Assembly: GCA_036705565.1 (NCBI GenBank)
Contig: JAUBUY010000016.1
Strand: one strand, 5' to 3'
DNA: 64,000 nucleotides
Source: Microcoleus sp036705565
Lineage (GTDB): Bacteria; Cyanobacteriota; Cyanobacteriia; Cyanobacteriales; Microcoleaceae
This document shows, in pieces, positions 58,913 through 64,000 of the stretch. The notes below the pieces were generated by a model. That model was not told where the DNA came from. It was given only the letters and a program-made list of their open reading frames with translations, and did no database searches. The position numbers and the translations under genes are program-made. Positions within the stretch are counted from its first letter, which is position 1; every line of letters starts with the position of its first letter.

Positions 58913-59016
58913 TATAGCAATCCTAAATCAGTCGCAAAATCGAGCGAAACCAGAATCCTTGCAGTGTGAGCATCTTGCTCGCGTATAATGCAAGCAAATC
59001 ATTTAGGATTGCTATA
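58913..59016. repeat. 104-bp MITE-like element with TATAGCAATCCTAAAT ends
   Basis: TATAGCAATCCTAAAT is repeated inversely as ATTTAGGATTGCTATA at the right end, giving 16-bp perfect terminal repeats. A TA pair at each edge fits an IS630/Tc1-like TA target. The interior (CGAGCGAAACCAGAATCCTT) has no coding content. Ends resemble the 71-bp element at 29948-30018. Confidence 0.85.
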
Positions 59017-59112
59017 TAATCTAAAAATAATCTTTGTAATTACCAATTCAGGTCTTGCTAAAAATAATATATAATTTTTAGTCGCTCGTACTAATATTAC
59101 AAAATTAAGTAA

Positions 59113-59442
59113 ATGAAACTACCTAATGATACCATTATTGCTGAAGCAAAAATAACTCAATACTTGCTCAAGTTCTTAGTAGAAGATGATAAATCTTTAT
59201 TTCTTGCACGAGCCAATTATACCCAAGACAACTGGCAACAACTAGAACAAGACTTAAGAGAACAAATTTTGCCTCTGGATGCAACACCAACCGAAGAAAC
59301 GCGCTATGGTAATAAGTATGAAATTCGTGGCATATTAACTGGCCCTAACGGAAGAGGTCTGCCAGTAGTAACTATTTGGATGACTGAATTTCCATCCCAA
59401 AAAACCAAGTTTATTACCCTATATCCCTATAAGGAGGTATGA
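59113..59442 (+). CDS. DUF6883 domain protein
   Basis: The 109-aa product begins MKLPNDTIIAEAKITQYLLK and has LARANYTQDNWQQLEQDLRE, then KYEIRGILTGPNGRGLPVVT and TKFITLYPYKEV. This is the DUF6883 pattern, found both as toxin domains and as small stand-alone proteins next to DUF4926. The stop overlaps the next start by 4 bp. A toxin-antitoxin role is inferred from the pairing. Confidence 0.8.
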   Translation: MKLPNDTIIAEAKITQYLLKFLVEDDKSLFLARANYTQDNWQQLEQDLREQILPLDATPTEETRYGNKYEIRGILTGPNGRGLPVVTIWMTEFPSQKTKFITLYPYKEV

Positions 59443-59687
59443 AAATGAAATTTCCCTTGTTTAAAAGAGTAGCATTACGAACCGATGTACCCAAGTACAA
59501 ACTCTGTCGAGGAGATATTGCCACTATTGTTGAGCATCATCCGCACCCCGATGAGGATGGCTACAGTCTCGAAGTTTTTAATGCTTTAGGTGAAACTATA
59601 GCTGTAATTATCTTAGCTGAGTCGGAAATTGAACCGTTGATGTCTAATGAAGTTTTGCGTGTCAGGACTTTGACCGAGGCTGCATGA
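59439..59687 (+). CDS. DUF4926 domain protein
   Basis: The 82-aa product carries DUF4926: KRVALRTDVPKYKLCRGDIA, then IVEHHPHPDEDGYSLEVFNA and LGETIAVIILAESEIEPL, an SH3-like barrel. It is the usual partner of DUF6883 proteins and is translated with it. AAGGAGG lies 7 bp before the start. It probably acts as an antitoxin or binding partner. Confidence 0.85.
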   Translation: MKMKFPLFKRVALRTDVPKYKLCRGDIATIVEHHPHPDEDGYSLEVFNALGETIAVIILAESEIEPLMSNEVLRVRTLTEAA

Positions 59688-59709
59688 ACATTCCTGGACG
59701 CACGGGCGG

Positions 59710-59783
59710 TCAGAAACCGGGTTTGTTACCAAATTTGCGATGTTCCAACGAAGTATTTTGGTAAAAAAACCCGGTTTTTTGGC
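59710..59783. repeat. Dispersed inverted repeat with AGAAACCGGGTTT ends
   Basis: CAGAAACCGGGTTTGTTACC and GGTAAAAAAACCCGGTTTTT form an inverted pair around about 30 bp. Compare 808-874. Confidence 0.8.
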
Positions 59784-59786
59784 TCT

Positions 59787-59960
59787 GACTCCCAAGTAAT
59801 AGAAGTAGCACTGAAGTTATTGCTGAGTCTGGAACTAGAGTCGGCCTACCGAGAAGCATCTCTAGAAAATGACCCGGAGTGGGACGCGACAGTTGCAGAT
59901 GGACTGACAGATGAAACGTGGTGAAATTTACTATATATCTGCGATCGAAAATAGCGAGAT
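59787..59960 (+). pseudogene. Relic of a MazEF-like toxin-antitoxin pair
   Basis: The frame ending at 59924 reads YREASLENDPEWDATVADGL then TDETW, the C terminus of a small antitoxin, but has lost its N terminus to a repeat. An ATG at 59911 overlaps it and starts MKRGEIYY, the classic MazF N terminus. After about ten residues the similarity ends at ISAIENSEI. The overlap spacing is that of an intact module. Both genes are dead. Confidence 0.6.
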
Positions 59961-60084
59961 CTCTTTCGCAAAAAACAGGCAATCTTTCTTATCCCATCTG
60001 CGTTTATCTGCGGTAAAAAAAGTGCGATCGCCCTTATTTCGATCGAGGGCGATCGCCCGAATGACATATTACAGAAACTCCCGA

Positions 60085-60909
60085 CTAATTCTGAGAATTG
60101 TCCTCAATAGTCTCCTCAAATCCCGCTAGAAAATCATCCAAAGCTTCAGAGGCGATCGCCAAATTAATACTGTCGGCATCTTCCAATCCCCAGGTATTCA
60201 CACCAACCACTTGACCAGCCATATTAATCAACGGGCCGCCCGAATTTCCCGGATTAATCGCCGCATCAGTTTGCAACACCTTCACCTCAGCAACATCTTC
60301 TTCATCGTCGCCTTCTTCATATTCCTCTGGTTCGCGAATTGCACTCACAATACCTTGAGTTACAGTTGAAACAAACTGCCCCAAAGGATTGCCGACGGCA
60401 ATTACTCTATCTCCCACTTTCACATCAAAAGACAACTCTAGGGGAGGATATTCTTGGGGAGAGTCCACTTGTTCCCCTGTGTTCGGGTCGAAGGTAAAAT
60501 CGCTAATTAAGAGTAATGCTAAATCTTCTTCGGCATTACCAGTAAACACCACCTCTGCCAATCTCAATTTTCCGTCGTGAGTTTCGACTAAAACCTGTTC
60601 GAGTTCATCTTCATCATAGTAGTAATCTTGATCGGCAATATCTTCTACCACGTGATAGTTCGTGACAATTATGTCCGGCGATACAAAGAACCCGCTTCCT
60701 GAAGAAATCTCTTCTTCTGTATCCCAATCCATGACGTAAATTGAAACTAAGGACGGCAAAACTTGCTCGACTACATCCGAAAAACTTCCTGCTTGAGTTT
60801 TGAACTCTTTCAATTGCTTCTGCAAAGCTAGTTGGTCTGCTTGCATTTTGCTATAGAGTTGCTGAACCTTTTTCAATTCCAGCTTTAATTGAGTTTCTCT
60901 AGCGCTCAT
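60085..60909 (-). CDS. HtrA-like serine protease without PDZ domain
   Basis: The 274-aa product starts with a coiled coil at residues 1-40 (LKLELKKVQQLYSKMQADQL) and no signal peptide. The trypsin-like domain has IIVTNYHVVEDI near residue 82, EDLALLLISDFTF near 127 and the serine in INPGNSGGPLINMAGQVVGV near 217. Two acidic loops (YYYDEDELEQ and EYEEGDDEEDVAE) are unusual. It ends after the protease domain with FLAGFEETIEDNS. It probably acts in the cytoplasm, and the coiled coil may tether it to a partner. The substrate is unknown. Confidence 0.88.
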   Translation of the reverse strand: MSARETQLKLELKKVQQLYSKMQADQLALQKQLKEFKTQAGSFSDVVEQVLPSLVSIYVMDWDTEEEISSGSGFFVSPDIIVTNYHVVEDIADQDYYYDEDELEQVLVETHDGKLRLAEVVFTGNAEEDLALLLISDFTFDPNTGEQVDSPQEYPPLELSFDVKVGDRVIAVGNPLGQFVSTVTQGIVSAIREPEEYEEGDDEEDVAEVKVLQTDAAINPGNSGGPLINMAGQVVGVNTWGLEDADSINLAIASEALDDFLAGFEETIEDNSQN

Positions 60910-61267
60910 AGTGGGCTTTTACCTGAAATAAATTGCTGATTAATTTTGGATGTTTGATTGTAGATTTTGGATGGAGAGGTTAAGAATTATAGGACTTACG
61001 AAAAAAAACCGGTTTTTACCATAAATCTTGGGCTACACAGCGAGACTTACATCAGAAACCGGGTTGCTTAACACCCGTGCGGAGCGTCCTCAATTAGTCA
61101 GATATTTTTGAAATCTATCGCGCAAGTCCTACCTAAAATCCCATCAAAAATCTACAATCAGACTGCTACTCTACCTGTGAAAGCCGAAGCAAACCGCCTG
61201 TTATTTTTATTTTACAAAAGGCGATATATCGCGTCTAAAAGCATTGACAAAGAGATGCGGATCGGTT
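60910..61267. other. Intergenic region with a degenerate inverted repeat
   Basis: At 61004-61068, AAAAAACCGGTTTTTACC and CAGAAACCGGGTTGC form a worn member of the AGAAACCGGG family. TAGGACTTACG and GCGCAAGTCCTACC lie around it as an outer inverse pair (61000 and 61125). No gene is supported. Confidence 0.5.
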
Positions 61268-62239
61268 TTAGGAACCACGTTGAACTTGGACAAATATTTC
61301 CTCCAAAATTTCACTAGCTCCCTGTTGGCGCAAGCGGTGAGCGAGGTCAATTCCCAGCAGTTCAGCAGTCTCGGCGGCGCCGGAAACAGTGTCTTTGACG
61401 AAGCGCTGGCCGTCGAGACTCGATACCATTCCGGTTAAGGTTAATTGACCGTTTTCTATTTTAGTATTGACGCCAATTGGCACTTGACAGCCGCCTTCTA
61501 ATTCCCGCAGAAATGCGCGTTCAGCATAACATCTTTGGGCGGTTTCCGAGTGTTCAAGAGCTTTAATCAGTGCCATGATTTCTGTGTCTCCGGCGCGGCA
61601 TTCGATGCCCAAAGCACCTTGTCCGACGGCGTGAAGGGAGATTTCAGCAGGGATAATTTGGTGGATGCGATCGCCCATTCCCAATCTTTCGAGGCCGGCA
61701 ACTGCTAAAATAATCGCGTCGTAACCGCCCTCATCTAATTTAGCGAGTCTAGTATTGAGATTGCCGCGAATATCTTTAAATTCAAAATGAGGGAAATGGT
61801 GTCGCAGTTGAGCTAGCCGCCGCAGGGAAGAAGTGCCGATTACTGAACCTTCTGGGAGGGTGTCGAGTTGCTTGTCTTTGTGCTTGGAGTGAACTACCAG
61901 GGCGTCAGCGGGATTTTCCCGTTCGGTGACGCATCCTAAAATTAAACCTTCGGGCAAATTGGTAGGCAAATCTTTGAGGGAATGAACGGCAAAGTCCGTT
62001 TCATTGTTAATCATCCCCGTTTCTAATTCTTTGGTGAAAAGTCCTTTATCGCCAATTTTAGCGAGGGCGACATCAAGAATTATGTCCCCTTGGGTGGACA
62101 TGGTGTGGACTTCAAAAGTATGTTGCGGGAAGTGTTTCTGTAGCTGTTCTTGCACCCAGTGGGTTTGCACGAGAGCGAGTTGGCTTTTGCGGGAACCGAT
62201 GCGAACGGTTCGGGAAGGGGCAGATGTGGTTGGGGACAT
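61268..62239 (-). CDS. hemC: Hydroxymethylbilane synthase
   Basis: The 323-aa porphobilinogen deaminase makes the linear tetrapyrrole precursor of heme, chlorophyll and bilins. Landmarks are VRIGSRKSQLALVQTHWVQ near residue 10, DFAVHSLKDLPTNLPEGL near 82, and GTSSLRRLAQLRHHFPHFEF near 133. The dipyrromethane-cofactor cysteine is in LEGGCQVPIGVNTK near 250. It is complete with the usual cyanobacterial length. It appears monocistronic. Confidence 0.97.
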   Translation of the reverse strand: MSPTTSAPSRTVRIGSRKSQLALVQTHWVQEQLQKHFPQHTFEVHTMSTQGDIILDVALAKIGDKGLFTKELETGMINNETDFAVHSLKDLPTNLPEGLILGCVTERENPADALVVHSKHKDKQLDTLPEGSVIGTSSLRRLAQLRHHFPHFEFKDIRGNLNTRLAKLDEGGYDAIILAVAGLERLGMGDRIHQIIPAEISLHAVGQGALGIECRAGDTEIMALIKALEHSETAQRCYAERAFLRELEGGCQVPIGVNTKIENGQLTLTGMVSSLDGQRFVKDTVSGAAETAELLGIDLAHRLRQQGASEILEEIFVQVQRGS

Positions 62240-62429
62240 AAGATCGATCGGAGGATAGCTTGAAATCAGCCAATATATTCACCTGATCTAGCGTACCGCA
62301 GGTGGGGACTTTAATTGCTGGTTGGGATAATTCGGGCGATAAAAGAGAAATACCAGATTTTGACCGCCTGTTTGAAAAAAGGATGCAACGGTAGGCAAGC
62401 TCCAAACCTTTACATAATAAGCCATTGCC

Positions 62430-62459
62430 AATCTAAAATCTAAAATCTAAAATCTAAAA
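62430..62459. repeat. Tandem heptanucleotide repeat (AATCTAA)
   Basis: Four to five AATCTAA heptamers directly precede a short open frame. Confidence 0.85.
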
Positions 62460-62569
62460 TGGTAGGACTGCCCGTAGCAGTGATTCCTGATGATGTTTCC
62501 CATCTAGCATTGGGCGTCGCTGGCACGGGGGCGATCGACATTCTGAAGCAAAGCCTGCGGGCGATGTAA
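62459..62569 (+). CDS. Possible 36-aa frame, probably a gene fragment
   Basis: The ATG, formed at the edge of the heptamer repeat, begins MVGLPVAVIPDDVSHLALGV and the frame ends SLRAM. It looks protein-like but has no recognised family. It may be what is left of a longer gene. It is listed with low confidence. Confidence 0.25.
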   Translation: MVGLPVAVIPDDVSHLALGVAGTGAIDILKQSLRAM

Positions 62570-62624
62570 GATTTACCTAGGGTCGAGCCGGATGAACCTG
62601 CTTGACATGAGGAGTTAGCTTAGC

Positions 62625-62678
62625 TGCTGCGAGAAAGAATTAGCTCAAAGGTTGCGAGATTTGGGGATAGAAATGTAG
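62625..62678 (+). pseudogene. C-terminal relic of a Uma2-type gene
   Basis: EKELAQRLRDLGIEM followed by a stop repeats the tail of cyanobacterial Uma2 proteins (compare ERLAARLRELGIDPEKL at the end of the gene at 12670). No upstream Uma2 domain remains. Confidence 0.45.
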
Positions 62679-62781
62679 TTGCGAGGGGAAAAGGGCGATC
62701 GAAGTTGCGATCGTACTTCTAAAGCCACCAAATAGCTTACCATCAAAAGTGAATTTGTCAAATTACTAAAATCCTAAAACT

Positions 62782-63237
62782 ATGAAAAGTGCTCTTGAAG
62801 TAGCTCGTTACTTTTTATGTCGTGTCGATCGAGAAGCAGGCGATACCATTTCTCCTCTGAAACTGCAAAAGCTCGTCTATTATGCACAAGCTTGGAGTTT
62901 AGTCTTTAGAAGCCAGCCGCTATTTGATCAAGATATTGAAGCTTGGGTTTCCGGCCCCATTGTCCGCGATGTTTGGGATGAGTACAAAGCTTACAAATAT
63001 AGCGATATTCCTGCTCCCGATAATTTGGAATCAGAATTTGATGAAGATGAGATCGAGGTTCTCGAAGAAGTTTGGAATGCTTATGGAGAATTAAGTGCTA
63101 AACATCTTGCAGAATTGACGCAATCGGAGACACCTTGGCTCAACGCCCGCAAGGGATTAGAACCCGCCGAAACCTCAACTCAAATCATCTCCCACGAGGA
63201 TATGAAATCCTGCTATGCACCTTTGGTGGAGGCGTAA
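62782..63237 (+). CDS. Panacea-domain (DUF4065) antitoxin
   Basis: The 151-aa product is a Panacea domain: ALEVARYFLCRVDREAGDTI, LKLQKLVYYAQAWSLVFRS near residue 28, and FDQDIEAWVSGPIVRDVWDE near 50. LSAKHLAELTQSETPWLNAR follows near 110. Panacea proteins are chaperone-like antitoxins that neutralise diverse toxins (PanAT systems; related to SocA and GepA). The adjacent gene starts at the very next base on the same strand and is the likely toxin. Confidence 0.92.
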   Translation: MKSALEVARYFLCRVDREAGDTISPLKLQKLVYYAQAWSLVFRSQPLFDQDIEAWVSGPIVRDVWDEYKAYKYSDIPAPDNLESEFDEDEIEVLEEVWNAYGELSAKHLAELTQSETPWLNARKGLEPAETSTQIISHEDMKSCYAPLVEA

Positions 63238-63678
63238 GTGGGGAAAAAAAGTCAAATACCCAAGCCATCTCAAAAAAAGCAACAAAGTAGAATTCCAGAG
63301 CAAGCAACTCAGTTAAATCGACCAAGCAGTACAGATGATCAGCATCCTAGCTTCAGATTTACCTATGCAGATAAAAATCGTTGGCTTTTGTCTGACTGGA
63401 CATCATCAGAAATCACTGACCTAATTGAAGGGCTAAAGAAAATTGAGAAATATACTTGGGGCCAAATCAAAGGTCACGGATCAAAAAAACGAGGTGAATC
63501 AGTGGGAACTGGTTATAAGTTGATTAACATTCATCCGACTTTGCCTGACAATATTCCTGAAGATGAGAGGTTATCCGAAATGCGAATTGATGAGAAAAAA
63601 CGGATATTTGGGTTTCGCGTTCAGTCTGTTTACTACATCATTTGGTTTGACCGCGACCATTCTGTTTGTCCAGAATAA
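63238..63678 (+). CDS. Putative toxin paired with Panacea antitoxin
   Basis: The GTG at 63238 immediately follows the antitoxin stop (GTAAGTG). The 146-aa product has a basic, Gln/Ser-rich N-terminal 45 residues. A compact domain follows (YADKNRWLLSDWTSSEITDL; GLKKIEKYTWGQIKGHGSKK) and ends RIFGFRVQSVYYIIWFDRDH SVCPE. That ending is typical of small RelE-superfamily-like or HTH-toxin folds seen next to Panacea. The exact toxin family is not clear to me. It is intact. Confidence 0.75.
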   Translation: MGKKSQIPKPSQKKQQSRIPEQATQLNRPSSTDDQHPSFRFTYADKNRWLLSDWTSSEITDLIEGLKKIEKYTWGQIKGHGSKKRGESVGTGYKLINIHPTLPDNIPEDERLSEMRIDEKKRIFGFRVQSVYYIIWFDRDHSVCPE

Positions 63679-63699
63679 AGTTTATGAGGAGTGAAAAAG

Positions 63700-63757
63700 G
63701 TCGATTCCCTACCCTTCGGGAACCCCTGCGGGAAGATAGCTTCGCTCGCGCGTACCT
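63700..63757. repeat. Dispersed palindromic repeat (GATTCCCTACCC family)
   Basis: GGTCGATTCCCTACCCTTCG and GAAGATAGCTTCGCTCGCGC lie between convergent genes. It is a relative of the repeat inside galT. Confidence 0.75.
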
Positions 63758-63777
63758 TTTCCATTTCCCACCCAAAT

Positions 63778-63999
63778 TTAACGTTGCCCTGCTTGAAGTG
63801 CCGAATTCGCTATCTGAACAACTTCTTGCTGCCGTGCGTTTTTCCTTGTGACTCGGTACAGCACCCCCAGCCTTTGCCACTCAACAAAAGCAGTGCAGTA
63901 AGCACCGCAATTATTGAAATAAATCCCCCTGAATCCGCCCGCCAATTCAACGCTTCTGTAAGTATCCTGTGGCAATTGCGAAGGAGGCGAAAACGGTTC
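63778..63999 (-). CDS. Hypothetical protein, C-terminal part, cut by the window edge
   Basis: The minus strand is open from the window edge to a stop at 63778, 73 residues. The segment reads QLPQDTYRSVELAGGFRGIY, FNNCGAYCTAFVEWQRLGVL and a basic end. Two cysteines and the absence of helices suggest an extracytoplasmic protein, but the family is not recognised and the N terminus lies outside the window. Confidence 0.55.
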   Translation of the reverse strand, partial: EPFSPPSQLPQDTYRSVELAGGFRGIYFNNCGAYCTAFVEWQRLGVLYRVTRKNARQQEVVQIANSALQAGQR

Positions 64000-64000
64000 A

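Noticed and set aside
59911..60129. 72-codon frame starting like MazF
   Set aside because: Only the first ten residues resemble MazF; the rest is read-through of repeats and antisense of the protease gene.

Overview
The window is chromosomal DNA of a filamentous, non-heterocystous cyanobacterium, probably Microcoleus- or Oscillatoria-like. The evidence is the many GCGATCGC (HIP1) octamers, tandem heptanucleotide repeats, a high-light-inducible chlorophyll-binding protein, a fused OMP decarboxylase/orotate phosphoribosyltransferase, and cyanobacterial families such as DUF3386, DUF1824, DUF4336, COP23 and XisH/XisI. The genus is inferred from general resemblance, not from a search. No rRNA, tRNA or CRISPR array was seen. 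Layout: 1-7.8 kb holds the 5' end of hemH, a decayed methyltransferase, a GDYXXLXY/DUF2157 membrane pair, a Uma2 nuclease, a lone CRISPR-repeat-like unit, an integrase broken by a 7-bp tandem duplication, and a DUF547 gene. 7.8-9.6 kb is a dead secreted pentapeptide-repeat gene split by a TnpB-type IS200/IS605 element. 9.7-20 kb is housekeeping: pyrFE, leuB, DUF4336, a metallophosphoesterase, an amidase-family gene and galT. 20-28.5 kb is a defence and toxin-antitoxin island: a C-protein-controlled ScaI-like restriction-modification system, a PD-(D/E)XK protein, a DUF433/DUF5615 pair, acs, XisH/XisI, an ACP-phosphodiesterase-like protein and a nuclease. 29.7-33 kb and 37.1-37.7 kb are mobile-element graveyards. 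There an ISAs1 copy with a visible 10-bp target duplication sits inside an ISAzo13 transposase gene that also carries two small hairpin elements, and a group II intron 3' fragment abuts an ISAs1 tail. 33.4-53 kb is mostly housekeeping and signalling: xseAB, gmk, remA, PAS proteins, nfu, a GH57 enzyme, a histidine kinase with a nearby response regulator, hli, a NYN nuclease, rnc and glgA. 53.5-58.6 kb is a one-direction run of six exported proteins: COP23, two S1 proteases, a small beta protein, an L,D-transpeptidase and a protein with an HDQCC phospholipase-A2-like motif. 59-64 kb has two further toxin-antitoxin-like pairs, a MazEF relic, an HtrA-like protease and hemC. Three features stand out. 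First, short palindromic dispersed repeats sit in frame inside at least three protein genes (a Uma2 nuclease, a PD-(D/E)XK protein and galT), each adding about 8 to 11 residues. Second, a 202-nt near-perfect inverted repeat at 48743-48944 has arm differences that are mostly G-U wobbles on the plus strand, which suggests a folded RNA; it lies just upstream of a NYN ribonuclease gene and a ribonuclease III gene. Third, many genes are visibly decaying: the integrase, TnpB, ISAs1, the pentapeptide protein, a methyltransferase and MazEF, several of them by frameshifts that can be located to the base.
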